Shown here: positions 28,867 to 37,639 of the stretch, in pieces
Position numbering within the stretch: the stretch's first letter is position 1
Layout: the number at the start of each line of letters is the position of its first letter
From: Peterkaempfera podocarpi
GTDB taxonomy: Bacteria; Actinomycetota; Actinomycetes; Streptomycetales; Streptomycetaceae
DNA: 64,000 bases
Assembly: GCF_042466665.1 (NCBI RefSeq)
Contig: NZ_CP162102.1
Coordinates: forward strand, 3,844,001-3,908,000
Direction: 5' to 3'
The notes under the pieces: generated by a model
Database searches by the model: none
What the model was told of the DNA's origin: nothing
The model's input: only the letters and a program-made list of their open reading frames with translations
Program-made: the position numbers and the translations under genes

Positions 28867-30240
28867 TTAGGCGAGCACCCCCTTCTCCTGGACGGGCTGG
28901 CGGGTGGCGTTGCCGTTGACGGCGGCCCGGCCGCCCCAGACGGTGGAGGCCGCGGGGTCGAAGGGGCAGCCGCGCTGGGCGATGTGCTGCTCGTACTCCT
29001 CGCGGAAGAACTGCAGCGATGAGGTGATGGGGCTGGTGGCACCGTCGCCCAGGGCGCAGAAGGCCCGGCCGAGGATGTTGTCGCAGAGGTCCAGCAGCTT
29101 GTCGAGGTCGGCCTGGGTGCCCTCCCCGGACTCGATCCTGCGCATCAGCTGCACCAGCCAGTAGGTGCCCTCACGGCAGGGGGTGCACTTGCCGCAGGAC
29201 TCGTGCGCGTAGAACTCGGTCCACCGGGTGACGGCGCGGACCACACAGGTGGTCTCGTCGAAGACCTGGAGCGCCTTGGTGCCCAGCATGGATCCGGCGG
29301 CGCCCACGCCCTCGTAGTCCAGTGCGACGTCCAGGTGCTCCTCGGTGAACATCGGTGTGGAGGAGCCGCCCGGGGTCCAGAACTTCAGCCGGTGGCCCTC
29401 GCGCACGCCGCCGCTCATCTCCAGCAGCTGCCGAAGCGTCACCCCGAGGGGGGCCTCGTACTGGCCCGGGTTGGTGACATGGCCGGAGAGCGAGTAGAGG
29501 GTGAAGCCCGGGGACTTCTCGCTGCCCATGGAGCGGAACCACTCCTTGCCCCGGTGCAGGATGGCCGGCACCGAGGCGATGGACTCCACGTTGTTGACCA
29601 CGGTGGGGCAGGCGTAGAGACCGGCGATGGCGGGGAACGGCGGCCGCAGCCTGGGCTGGCCGCGGCGGCCTTCCAGGGAGTCCAGCAGCGCCGTCTCCTC
29701 ACCGCAGATGTAGGCGCCGGCACCGGCGTGCACGGTGATGTCCAGGTCGAAGCCGGAGCCCTGGATGTCCCTGCCGAGCAGGCCCGCCGCATACGCCTCG
29801 GCCACCGCGGCCTGGAGCCGGCGCAGCACCGGGACCACCTCGCCGCGCAGATAGATGAAGGCGTGGTTGCAGCGGATCGCGTAGGAGGCGATCACCATGC
29901 CCTCGATCAGCGCATGCGGGTTGGCGAACAGCAGCGGGATGTCCTTGCAGGTGCCCGGCTCCGACTCGTCGGCGTTGACCACCAGGTAGTGCGGCTTGCC
30001 GTCGCCCTGCGGGATGAACTGCCACTTCATACCGGTGGGGAAGCCGGCGCCGCCGCGGCCGCGCAGACCGGAGTCCTTCACCAGGGCGATGACCTCGTCG
30101 GGCTGCATCCGCAGCGCGGCGGCCAGGCCCTGGTAGCCGTCGGCCCGGCTGCGGTAGGTGTCCAGCGTCCAGGGGTGGTGCTCGTCCCAGGTGGCGGAGA
30201 GCACCGGGGTGAGCAGTTTCTCGGGCGGCTCGGCGGTCAT
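28867..30240 (-). CDS. nuoF: NADH-quinone oxidoreductase subunit F
   Basis: NADH-oxidising subunit (457 residues) carrying FMN and cluster N3. The nucleotide- and FMN-binding glycine loops are GRGGAGFPTGMKW and GAGAYICGEETALL, and the cluster motif is SCGKCTPCREG with the distal Cys in FCALGDGA. ATG 30240 overlaps the nuoE stop by one base. The gene ends in TAA directly before the nuoG start. With NuoE and NuoG it makes the electron-input module. Confidence 0.95.
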   Translation of the reverse strand: MTAEPPEKLLTPVLSATWDEHHPWTLDTYRSRADGYQGLAAALRMQPDEVIALVKDSGLRGRGGAGFPTGMKWQFIPQGDGKPHYLVVNADESEPGTCKDIPLLFANPHALIEGMVIASYAIRCNHAFIYLRGEVVPVLRRLQAAVAEAYAAGLLGRDIQGSGFDLDITVHAGAGAYICGEETALLDSLEGRRGQPRLRPPFPAIAGLYACPTVVNNVESIASVPAILHRGKEWFRSMGSEKSPGFTLYSLSGHVTNPGQYEAPLGVTLRQLLEMSGGVREGHRLKFWTPGGSSTPMFTEEHLDVALDYEGVGAAGSMLGTKALQVFDETTCVVRAVTRWTEFYAHESCGKCTPCREGTYWLVQLMRRIESGEGTQADLDKLLDLCDNILGRAFCALGDGATSPITSSLQFFREEYEQHIAQRGCPFDPAASTVWGGRAAVNGNATRQPVQEKGVLA

Positions 30241-31097
30241 CAGCCCTCGCTCCCTTCCGGGTCGGCGGGGTCCGCCGGGTGGGCGGAATCCGACAGTGAG
30301 GTCTGCTGCGGGGCGTCGTGCGAGGACGGGGTGCCGGGGGCGGTGGACTCCGCCGCCTCGTGGCGGGGCGCGACCACCTTGGCGCCGCCGGTGCCCGGCA
30401 GGGTCTCGCCGCGGGCCAGTCTCAGTCCGGCCAGGGAGGGTGCGCCTCCCGCGCCGGAGGCGTTGAGGGCACCGGCCCGCTCGTCCGGGAACCCGGCGAG
30501 GATGCGGGCCGTTTCCTTGAATGTGCAGAGCGCAGCGCCCCGGGTGGGGAGGACGGTGTGACCGGCCCTCAGGTCGTCCACGAGCCGCTTGGCGCTCTCC
30601 GGCGTCTGGTTGTCGAAGAACTCCCAGTTGACCATCATCACGGGTGCGTAGTCGCAGGCCGCGTTGCACTCGATATGCTCGATGGAGACGGCGCCGTCCT
30701 CGGTGGTCTCGTTGTTCTCGATCCCGAGGTGCTCCTTGAGCTCGGCGAAGATCTGGTCGCCGCCGAGCACCGCGCACAGGGTGTTGGTGCACACCCCGAC
30801 GTGGTACTTCCCGGCCGGCTTGCGCCGGTACATGGTGTAGAAGGTCGCGACCGCGGTGACCTCGGCGGTGGTCAGCTCAAGCTGCTCGGCGCAGAAGCGG
30901 ATGCCGGTGCGGCTGACAAAACCCTCCTCGGCCTGCACCAGGTGCAGCAGCGGCAGCAGCGCCGAGCGTGCCTCCGGGTAGCGGCCGATCAGCTCCTTGG
31001 CGTCGGCCTCCAGCCGCGCCCTCACCTCCGCGGGGAAGTCGGCCGCCGGCAGCGCCGGCATGCCCAGTCCCACGGGCTCGGTCTCGTGGGTCGTCAC
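30240..31097 (-). CDS. nuoE: NADH-quinone oxidoreductase subunit E
   Basis: Thioredoxin-fold 2Fe-2S subunit (285 residues) of the NADH-oxidising module. Cluster ligands lie in VCTNTLCAVLG and ECNAACDYAPVMMVN. The C-terminal 80 residues (ASGAGGAPSLAG to the end) are a low-complexity Ala/Pro/Ser tail absent from E. coli NuoE but usual in streptomycetes. GTG 31097 overlaps nuoD by 4 bases and is the only start that keeps the family length. Confidence 0.94.
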   Translation of the reverse strand: MTTHETEPVGLGMPALPAADFPAEVRARLEADAKELIGRYPEARSALLPLLHLVQAEEGFVSRTGIRFCAEQLELTTAEVTAVATFYTMYRRKPAGKYHVGVCTNTLCAVLGGDQIFAELKEHLGIENNETTEDGAVSIEHIECNAACDYAPVMMVNWEFFDNQTPESAKRLVDDLRAGHTVLPTRGAALCTFKETARILAGFPDERAGALNASGAGGAPSLAGLRLARGETLPGTGGAKVVAPRHEAAESTAPGTPSSHDAPQQTSLSDSAHPADPADPEGSEG

Positions 31098-32425
31098 CGG
31101 TCCACGCCTCCCATCACCGGGTCGATACCGGCCACGGCCACGATGACGTCGGCGACCTGGCCGCCCTCGCACATCGCCGCCATGGACTGCAGGTTGGTGA
31201 ACGACGGGTCCCGGAAGTGAACCCGGAACGGCCTGGTACCGCCGTCGCTCACCGCGTGCACGCCGAGCTCGCCCTTGGGCGACTCCACGGCCGCGTACGC
31301 CTGCCCGGCCGGGACGCGGAAGCCCTCGGTCACGAGCTTGAAGTGGTGGATCAGGGCCTCCATGGAGGTGCCCATGATGTTCCTGATGTGGTCCAGCGAG
31401 TTGCCCATGCCGTCCGGGCCGATGGCCAGCTGGGCGGGCCAGGCGATCTTCTTGTCGGCGACCATCACCGGGCCGGGCTCCAGCCGGGCCAGGCACTGCT
31501 CCACGATCCGCAGCGACTGCCTCATCTCCTCCAGCCGGATCAGGAACCGGCCGTAGGAGTCGCAGGTGTCGGCGGTGGCGACCTCGAAGTCGTAGTTCTC
31601 GTAGCCGCAGTAGGGGTCGGACTTGCGCAGGTCGTGCGGCAGGCCGGTGGAGCGCAGGATCGGCCCGGTGACGCCCAGCGACATACAGCCGGCCAGGTCC
31701 AGATGGCCGACGTCGACCAGCCGGGCCTTGAAGACCGGGTTGTCGGTGGCGAGCTTGTCGTACTCGTGCATCCGGGAGCGCAGCAGCTTGATGCCCTCGC
31801 GGATCTGGTCGACGGCACCGGAGGGGAGGTCCTGGGCCAGGCCGCCGGGGCGGACATAGGCGTGGTTCATCCGCAGGCCGGTGACCAGCTCGAAGATGTC
31901 CAGGATGATCTCGCGGTCACGGAAGCCGTAGATCATCAGCGTGGTGGAGCCGATCTCCATACCGCCGGTGGCCAGGCAGACCAGGTGCGAGGAGATCCGG
32001 TTGAGCTCCATCATCAGCACCCGGATCACACTGGCGCGGTCCGGGATCTGGTCGGTGATCCCGAGCAGCTTCTCCACCGCGAGGCAGTACGCCGTCTCGT
32101 TGAAGAGCGGCGTCAGGTAGTCCATGCGCGTGACGAAGGTGGTGCCCTGGGTCCAGTTGCGGAACTCGAGGTTCTTCTCGATCCCGGTGTGCAGATAGCC
32201 GATGCCGCAGCGGGCCTCGGTGACGGTCTCGCCGTCGATCTCCAGGATCAGCCGGAGCACCCCGTGGGTGGAGGGGTGCTGGGGGCCCATGTTGACGATG
32301 ATCCGCTCGTCGTCCGCCCTGCCGGCGGCCGCGGCCACGATCTCGTCCCAGTCGCCGCCGGTGACGGTGAAGACCCGTCCCTCGGTGGTCTCCCGGACCC
32401 CTGCCTCTGCGTAGATGTCGGTCAT
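31094..32425 (-). CDS. nuoD: NADH-quinone oxidoreductase subunit D
   Basis: The 49-kDa-type subunit (443 residues), homologous to NiFe-hydrogenase large subunits, forming the quinone-binding pocket with NuoB and NuoH. The quinone-site region NMGPQHPSTHGVLRL contains the conserved His, and the C-terminal VVAGIDPVMGGVDR closes the fold. ATG 32425 overlaps nuoC by one base. NuoC and NuoD are separate here, unlike the fused NuoCD of E. coli. Confidence 0.95.
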   Translation of the reverse strand: MTDIYAEAGVRETTEGRVFTVTGGDWDEIVAAAAGRADDERIIVNMGPQHPSTHGVLRLILEIDGETVTEARCGIGYLHTGIEKNLEFRNWTQGTTFVTRMDYLTPLFNETAYCLAVEKLLGITDQIPDRASVIRVLMMELNRISSHLVCLATGGMEIGSTTLMIYGFRDREIILDIFELVTGLRMNHAYVRPGGLAQDLPSGAVDQIREGIKLLRSRMHEYDKLATDNPVFKARLVDVGHLDLAGCMSLGVTGPILRSTGLPHDLRKSDPYCGYENYDFEVATADTCDSYGRFLIRLEEMRQSLRIVEQCLARLEPGPVMVADKKIAWPAQLAIGPDGMGNSLDHIRNIMGTSMEALIHHFKLVTEGFRVPAGQAYAAVESPKGELGVHAVSDGGTRPFRVHFRDPSFTNLQSMAAMCEGGQVADVIVAVAGIDPVMGGVDR

Positions 32426-33177
32426 CAGGAGTACGCCCTCCGCTGGTCGGGAGCCGGGATCTGGGCGCCCTTGTACTCGACCGGGATGCCCCCGAGCGGG
32501 TAGTCCTTGCGCTGGGGGTGGCCCAGCCAGTCGTCCGGCATCATGATCCGGGTGAGGGCGGGGTGGCCGTCGAAGACGATGCCGAAGAAGTCGTAGGCCT
32601 CGCGCTCGTGCCAGTCGTTGGTCGGGTAGACCGGGACGGTCGAGGGGATGTGCGGGTCCGCGTCCGGCGCGGAGACCTCCACCCGGATCAGCCGGCCGTG
32701 GGTGAGGGAGCGCAGCGGGTAGACCGCGTGCAGCTCCCGGCCTTGGTCACCGGGGTAGTGGACACCGCTGACGCCGAGGCAGAGCTCGAAGCGGAGCGCC
32801 GGGTCGTCCCGCAGGGTGCGGGCGACCTGGAGCAGGTGCTCGCGGCGGATGTGGAAGGTCAGCTCGCCGTGCTCGACGACGGTCTTCTCGATCGCCTCGG
32901 CGGGACCGGCGCCGCGGCCGGCCCCGGCCTGCTCCTCCAGTGCGCCCTCCAGCTCGTCGGCGACCTCGTCGAACCAGCCGCCGTACGGACGCGGGCTGCT
33001 GCCCGGCAGCACCACCGGGGCGACCAGCCGGCCGAAGCCCGAGGTGTCACCGGTGCCCCTGGTACCGAACATGCCGTGGCGGACGCCGATGACCTCTTCC
33101 CGGCCGGCGGCGGCGTTGTCGCCCCGGGGCGCGGGAAGAGAACCGTTTGTGCCGTGGCCTCCGTTGACGCCGCTCAC
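32425..33177 (-). CDS. nuoC: NADH-quinone oxidoreductase subunit C
   Basis: The 30-kDa-type peripheral subunit (250 residues) that clamps NuoD. The signature reads EREAYDFFGIVFDGHP followed by RIMMPDDWLGHPQRKDYPLGG-like residues. The first 75 residues form a Gly/Pro-rich extension usual in actinobacteria. GTG 33177 overlaps nuoB by 4 bases; earlier in-frame codons lie inside nuoB and nuoA and were not used. Confidence 0.94.
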   Translation of the reverse strand: MSGVNGGHGTNGSLPAPRGDNAAAGREEVIGVRHGMFGTRGTGDTSGFGRLVAPVVLPGSSPRPYGGWFDEVADELEGALEEQAGAGRGAGPAEAIEKTVVEHGELTFHIRREHLLQVARTLRDDPALRFELCLGVSGVHYPGDQGRELHAVYPLRSLTHGRLIRVEVSAPDADPHIPSTVPVYPTNDWHEREAYDFFGIVFDGHPALTRIMMPDDWLGHPQRKDYPLGGIPVEYKGAQIPAPDQRRAYS

Positions 33178-33728
33178 CGCAGCAGCCCCTTCATCTCGAT
33201 CGTCGGGACCGCCCTGAGCGCCTCTTCCTCGGCCTGCTCCTCCGCCCTGCGGCGGTTCACGCCCAGCTTCTCGTGCTGGATCTTGTCGTGGAGCTTGAGG
33301 ATCGCGTCCATCAGCATCTCCGGCCGCGGCGGACAGCCCGGCAGGTAGATGTCGACCGGCACGATGTGGTCGACACCCTGGACGATCGCGTAGTTGTTGA
33401 ACATGCCGCCCGACGAGGCGCAGACGCCCATGGAGATGACCCACTTGGGGTTGGCCATCTGGTCGTAGACCTGGCGCAGCACCGGAGCCATCTTCTGGCT
33501 CACCCGCCCGGCGACGATCATCAGGTCCGCCTGCCGCGGCGAGCCGCGGAAGACCTCCATGCCGAACCGCGCCAGGTCGTACCGGCCCGCACCCGTGGTC
33601 ATCATCTCGATGGCGCAGCAGGCCAGTCCGAAGGTGGCGGGGAAGAGCGACGACTTGCGCACCCACCCTGCCGCGGTCTCGACACTGGTGAGCAGGAAGC
33701 CGCTCGGCAGTTTCTCCTCGATACCCAT
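33174..33728 (-). CDS. nuoB: NADH-quinone oxidoreductase subunit B
   Basis: PSST-type subunit (184 residues) holding cluster N2, the last Fe-S centre before the quinone. The vicinal Cys pair is in FGLACCAIEMM; the other ligands are in GVCASSGGMFNN and YLPGCPPRPE. It starts at ATG 33728, 15 bases after nuoA. The Glu-rich C-terminal tail (RRAEEQAEEEALRAV) is typical for actinobacteria. Confidence 0.95.
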   Translation of the reverse strand: MGIEEKLPSGFLLTSVETAAGWVRKSSLFPATFGLACCAIEMMTTGAGRYDLARFGMEVFRGSPRQADLMIVAGRVSQKMAPVLRQVYDQMANPKWVISMGVCASSGGMFNNYAIVQGVDHIVPVDIYLPGCPPRPEMLMDAILKLHDKIQHEKLGVNRRRAEEQAEEEALRAVPTIEMKGLLR

Positions 33729-33743
33729 CCGATTGCCTCTCAG

Positions 33744-34103
33744 CTAGTCCCACTCGAGGCCGCCGCGCCGCCACACATAGGCGTAGGCGACGAAGACGGT
33801 GGCGATGAAGAGCAGCATCTCGACCAGCCCGAAGATCCCCAGGGCGTCGAAGCTGACCGCCCACGGGTAGAGGAAGACGATCTCGATGTCGAAGACGATG
33901 AAGAGCATCGCCGTCAGGTAGTACTTGATCGGGAACCGACCGCCGCCGGCCGGCTGCGGGGTCGGCTCGATGCCGCATTCGTAGGCCTCGAGCTTGGCCC
34001 GGTTGTAGCGCTTGGGGCCGGTGAGTGAGGCCATCACGATGGATCCCACCGCGAACGCCGCCGCGATGGCACCGAGTACGAGGATCGGCGCGTAAGCGTT
34101 CAT
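33744..34103 (-). CDS. nuoA: NADH-quinone oxidoreductase subunit A
   Basis: First gene of the complex I operon: a three-helix membrane subunit (119 residues) whose TM1-2 loop (YECGIEPTPQPAGGGRFPIKYY) reaches the quinone site and contains the conserved Cys. ATG 34103 has a purine-rich site upstream (GGAGGGAGCGGGAGCGT). The 5' region has a Rex-like operator 72 bp upstream and a CRP-like box further on, so expression probably follows the NADH/NAD+ ratio. Confidence 0.95.
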   Translation of the reverse strand: MNAYAPILVLGAIAAAFAVGSIVMASLTGPKRYNRAKLEAYECGIEPTPQPAGGGRFPIKYYLTAMLFIVFDIEIVFLYPWAVSFDALGIFGLVEMLLFIATVFVAYAYVWRRGGLEWD

Positions 34104-34174
34104 ACGCTCCCGCTCCCTCCGCAGGTCGTCCTTGACTGCATTCGGACCGCTCAGCCGGGGACCGTGATCACCTC

Positions 34175-34192
34175 ATGTGAGGCAGTTCACAA
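34175..34192. promoter_or_regulatory. Rex-like redox operator upstream of nuoA
   Basis: ATGTGAGGCAGTTCACAA matches 12 of the 14 defined positions of the Rex consensus TTGTGAA-N4-TTCACAA. Rex is the NADH-sensing repressor of respiratory genes in streptomycetes. The site lies 72-89 bp upstream of nuoA. Confidence 0.7.
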
Positions 34193-34227
34193 ACCCCGAT
34201 TCGGCTGCATCCTATGCCCGTGCGCAT

Positions 34228-34241
34228 GTGATCTGCGACAC
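34228..34241. promoter_or_regulatory. CRP-like binding site upstream of nuoA
   Basis: GTGATCTGCGACAC fits the actinobacterial CRP pattern GTG-N6-GNCAC. A near copy (GTGATCTACACCAC, 34260-34273) lies 32 bp further from nuoA. Short motif, so chance is possible. Confidence 0.4.
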
Positions 34242-34291
34242 GGGGTCACGGGGAACTTTGTGATCTACACCACCTGACGAATGATCATGAA

Positions 34292-34307
34292 GTCAGACCG
34301 GTCAGAC
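34292..34307. repeat. GTCAGAC direct repeat
   Basis: Two GTCAGAC copies spaced by CG (34292-34298 and 34301-34307), in phase with one DNA turn to the next TGACC; possibly an activator site, function unknown. Confidence 0.35.
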
Positions 34308-34719
34308 TTTGACCACGGATGGCACCCATCTGATCACACAACGTCATACTCACTGGCAGAAGGCAGGTGCGGGGCCCGTTTCCATATCAGGAGAACGCGG
34401 ATCAGATCAAATTTGGCTGTCGGCAGACCCCGTGCTAGCCGCCGGCCACCCTTGCGGGTGGGGTGGCGCGGCCCCGCTTGACCTTTGGTTCACAAGCCCA
34501 ATTGGGGCCTGTACGCAATGACATCAAGCTGCCACAGAGTGCGATGTATCATGACGAAACGTCATCACACGGTCACCCGGCGTGCAGGGATCCGCAGCTT
34601 CCTGTCAGGCGGCACGACGGCCCCCGCCGCTGCTGCACGCTCGCGGACAGAGGCACGACGGCGCAGCGGACGACCGGTGCGGCAGACGACCAGTGCGGCA
34701 GACGGGCCCGGGACGGACC

Positions 34720-35176
34720 ATGGTGACCAGTTCAGCCGGCTTCGACAGCGGCGGCGTGGGCGTGATCGACAAGACCTCCGCGCTGCTGGCCGCCCTCGCC
34801 TCGCCCTGGCGCTGGAGCGGGTGCGGCTGATCGGCCGTGACACCGAGGGCCGGTTCACGCTCGGGGAGCGGCTGTGGGAGATGACCGCCCGGGCCCACCG
34901 GCAGCAGCCGCCGCCGCCCGAGGACGACCGCCTGGGGCTGGTGCGGGCCGCCGAGCCGGTCCTTGCGGAGCTGCGCGACCTCACCGGCGCCGGCGCTCGC
35001 CTCTACCGGCGGCTGGGCGACGCCGGGTGTGCGTCTCGGCGGCCGAGGCGGCCCCCGGCGGATCCGACCCGGCGCCGCTCGAAGTCGCCGTGTCGATACG
35101 CTCCGGGCCCGCGTCGTAGGTGCTGCTGGCCTGGGAGCAGCCGGACCGGGTGCGTGACGGCCTGCGCGGGGCCGGG
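34720..35176 (+). pseudogene. Decayed IclR-family regulator (NdgR-like)
   Basis: From ATG 34720 the frame reads ..SSAGFDSGGVGVIDKTSALLAAL, the start of an IclR regulator, then stops after a few wrong codons. The HTH core is missing. About 34800 the family resumes in another frame (LALALERVRLIGRDTEGRF, then PVLAELRDLTGAGARLYRR), shifts again near 35028 (VCVSAAEAA), meets an in-frame TAG at 35117-35119 where relatives have Gln, and continues VLLAWEQPDRVRDGLRGA before fading out. Deletion, frameshift, nonsense and loss of the C-terminus make a functional product impossible. Confidence 0.75.
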
Positions 35177-35222
35177 GAGGGAGGGGCCGGAGAGGGAGGG
35201 GCCGGTGCGGGGAGCGGCGCCC

Positions 35223-35969
35223 TCATCCGCGGTCCGCCGGGCCGGCCGACAGCATCCCCAGACGGCAGGCCTGCACCCCTGCCTGGAAGCGGGAGCTCGC
35301 CCCCAGCAGCCGCATCAGCTCCGCCACCTGGCGGCGGTAGGTGCGGACCGACATCGACAGCGCCCGAGCGGCCACCTCGTCGGTGGATCCGCTGCACAGC
35401 TGGAGCAGAACCTGCCGGCCGGGCTCGGTGCCGGCCCAGCGGGAGAACCGGAGGTGGTCGCCCAGCGGCAGTGCCTCCTGCCAGGCGCTGCCGAAGAGGG
35501 TGTCGAGCACCCGGACCACGGAGCCCGCCGCGACCAGGAAGAACCGGCCGTCCGGCGGCGGCCCGGAGCAGACGACCGCGTTTCTCCCGTCGACCAGGGC
35601 AAAACCCTGGAGTGCATTCCCGGCGATGCGGATCTCGGCGCCGAGCGCGCCCTTCCGGTATCGCAGGACCAGGTCGTCGTCGATTGCCGCGGGCGCGGAC
35701 AGCAGCCGGACGCGGACGCCTTCCGGAATCATCCGGCGCAGCCCGGAAAACAGCTCACCGGAACGGGAGTTCCACTCCGGGACGGCTATGTCGACCGTCC
35801 GCCGAGCCGCTGCGACCTGCTGGCCGAAGGCCCTGACCAGGCGATCCCGACCGGTGTCCACTTCCAGGATCCCGGCCGACCGCGACTGCCGGTCGCGATG
35901 GGCCGACACCGCCGAGTCGATCAGGCTGCGAATCTGGGAAAGTGCGCTCTCAAAGTCGTCCCCACCCAT
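35223..35969 (-). CDS. LuxR-type HTH transcription regulator
   Basis: A 248-residue regulator with a C-terminal HTH (about 190-243: DEVAARALSMSVRTYRRQVAELMRLLGASSRFQAGVQA) of the LuxR class. The N-terminal part resembles the PLD/TrmB-like sensor domain (VAAARRTVDIAVPEW, GVRVRLL) found in many streptomycete single-component regulators. ATG 35969 is preceded by GGGGGAGGA, which is rather close. A vegetative-type promoter is visible upstream (CGTCAA 36026-36031 and AGGGTA 36003-36008 on the plus strand, 17-base spacer). The target is unknown. Confidence 0.8.
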   Translation of the reverse strand: MGGDDFESALSQIRSLIDSAVSAHRDRQSRSAGILEVDTGRDRLVRAFGQQVAAARRTVDIAVPEWNSRSGELFSGLRRMIPEGVRVRLLSAPAAIDDDLVLRYRKGALGAEIRIAGNALQGFALVDGRNAVVCSGPPPDGRFFLVAAGSVVRVLDTLFGSAWQEALPLGDHLRFSRWAGTEPGRQVLLQLCSGSTDEVAARALSMSVRTYRRQVAELMRLLGASSRFQAGVQACRLGMLSAGPADRG

Positions 35970-36002
35970 TCCTCCCCCATTTCACAGGTGTGGGCACCGT
36001 GC

Positions 36003-36031
36003 AGGGTATCCATGGCCTGACAGAGCGTCAA
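36003..36031 (-). promoter_or_regulatory. Putative promoter of the LuxR-type regulator
   Basis: On the minus strand TTGACG (36031-36026), a 17-base spacer and TACCCT (36008-36003). The expected start of transcription is about 25 bp before the ATG at 35969. Confidence 0.45.
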
Positions 36032-36095
36032 CCCATGACAATGGGAGCGACGGGCGAATTGCCGGGGCGGCCGGAATCAAGGGGGAGGAGGAATT

Positions 36096-36122
36096 CCGGC
36101 CGCCGGCGCCGCCGGCGGCCGG
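36096..36122 (-). terminator. Terminator after the reductase gene
   Basis: CCGGCCGCCGGC (36096-36107) and GCCGGCGGCCGG (36111-36122) form a perfect 12-bp stem with loop GCC, 12 bases past the stop at 36135. Confidence 0.75.
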
Positions 36123-36134
36123 ACCGGACCGCCG

Positions 36135-37451
36135 TCAGGCGTTGGGGGCGACCCTGGCGAGGCCGTTGATGATGCGGTCCATGGCGTCGCCGCCGCGCGG
36201 GTCGGTCAGGTTCGCCAGCAGCTTGAGGACGAACTTCATCAGCATCGGGTGGGTCAGCCCCCGCTCGGTGGCCACCCGCATCACCCGGGGGTTGCCGATC
36301 AGCTTCACAAAGGCGCGGCCCAGCGTGTAGTAGCCGCCGTAGACATCCTTGAGCACCTGCGGATAGGCCTCCAGGGCGCGCTCCCGGCCCGCCTCGGTGA
36401 CCCGGGCACGGGCCTGGACCACCACATCGGCGGCGATCCGGCCGGACTCCATGGCGTAGGCGATGCCCTCCCCGTTGAACGGGTTGACCATGCCGCCGGC
36501 GTCGCCCACCAGCAGCATGCCGCGGGTGTAGTGCGGCTGGCGGTTGAAGGCCATCGGCAGGGCCGCGCCGCGGATCGGCTCGGTCATGTTCTCCGGGGTG
36601 TAACCCCACTCCTCGGGCATGTTGGCGCACCACGACTTCAGCAGCTCGCGGTAGTCGATCTCACCGAAGGAGGAGGTGGTGTTGAGCAGGCCCAGCCCCA
36701 CATTGCTGGTGCCGTCGCCCATCCCGAAGATCCAGCCGTAGCCGGGCATCAGCGTGTTGCGGCCCTTGCGCCGGTCCCACAGCTCCAGCCAGGACTCCAG
36801 ATAGTCGTCGTCATGGCGCGGGCTGGTGAAGTACGTCCGGTACGCCACACCCATCGGCCGGTCCTCGCGGCGGTGCAGGCCCATCGCCAGCGACAGCCGG
36901 GTGGAGTTGCCGTCGGCCGCGACCACCAGCGGCGCGGTGAAGACCACCGGCCGCTTCTCCTCGCCCAGCTTGGCCGTCACACCGGTGATCCGGCCCGTAC
37001 GGTCGTCCAGCACCGGGCCGGTGACATTGGCCCGCTCGTACAGCCGCGCCCCGGCCTTCTCCGCCTGCCGGGCCAGCAGTTCGTCGAAGTCGGCGCGCTT
37101 GCGGACCAGGCCGTAGTCGGGGAAGGACGCCAGCTCGGGCCAGTCCAGCTCCAGCCGCACCCCGCCGCCGATGATCCGCAGACCCTTGTTGTGCAGCCAG
37201 CCGGCACCCTCGGACACATCGATGCCCATGTCCACCAGCTGCTTGACGGCGCGCGGGGTCAGCCCGTCACCGCACACCTTCTCCCGGGGGAAGGACGACT
37301 TCTCCAGCAGCAGGACGTCAAGACCGGCCCTGGCAAGGTGGTACGCGGTCGTCGCCCCGGCGGGACCGGCGCCCACCACGATCACATCGGCGGTTCCCTC
37401 GACGGGCTCGTCCGGCTTGGCGGCGGCGTCGGGAGCTGCGGTCTCGGTCAC
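36135..37451 (-). CDS. Geranylgeranyl-reductase-family flavoprotein (probable menaquinone reductase)
   Basis: FAD-dependent reductase of 438 residues. The dinucleotide-binding motif VIVVGAGPAGATTAYHLAR is near the N-terminus, followed by KVCGDGLTPRAVK and the FAD motif MLLVGDAGGMVNPFNGEGI. In actinobacteria this group includes MenJ-like enzymes that saturate one isoprene unit of the menaquinone tail; that role is supported by its place between nuoA and menG but remains inference. GTG 37451 is chosen because AGGAG lies 8 bases upstream; the GTG at 37460 touches that site. Confidence 0.85.
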   Translation of the reverse strand: MTETAAPDAAAKPDEPVEGTADVIVVGAGPAGATTAYHLARAGLDVLLLEKSSFPREKVCGDGLTPRAVKQLVDMGIDVSEGAGWLHNKGLRIIGGGVRLELDWPELASFPDYGLVRKRADFDELLARQAEKAGARLYERANVTGPVLDDRTGRITGVTAKLGEEKRPVVFTAPLVVAADGNSTRLSLAMGLHRREDRPMGVAYRTYFTSPRHDDDYLESWLELWDRRKGRNTLMPGYGWIFGMGDGTSNVGLGLLNTTSSFGEIDYRELLKSWCANMPEEWGYTPENMTEPIRGAALPMAFNRQPHYTRGMLLVGDAGGMVNPFNGEGIAYAMESGRIAADVVVQARARVTEAGRERALEAYPQVLKDVYGGYYTLGRAFVKLIGNPRVMRVATERGLTHPMLMKFVLKLLANLTDPRGGDAMDRIINGLARVAPNA

Positions 37452-37639
37452 GTTCGGCACTCCTGGCTGCTCTCGGCTGATGCTGGCCCGGTCCGGAACC
37501 GGACCCCGAGCAGTCTATGGGCCCGCCCCTCGGTAGAGCCGGTCGGGCGGTATGCGCGGCCCACCCGGCGAGCCCCGTCGCCGGGTGGGCACGGTGTGCA
37601 GTGAGCTGACCCGGCAGCCGAGCCAGGAGGCGCCCACCG

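Larger units (their letters stand above)
34104..34719. other. nuo regulatory region and spacer before the IclR remnant
   Basis: It holds a Rex-like operator (34175-34192), a CRP-like box (34228-34241), a second weaker GTGATC...CAC copy (34260-34273), a GTCAGAC direct repeat (34292-34298 and 34301-34307) and an ATGACG-AAA-CGTCAT palindrome (34551-34565). It is AT-richer than the rest of the window, as expected for promoters. No protein-coding gene is supported. Confidence 0.6.

Noticed and set aside
35120..35836. Plus-strand frame continuing from the IclR remnant
   Set aside because: After about 18 family-like residues the translation becomes low complexity and antisense to the LuxR-type regulator.
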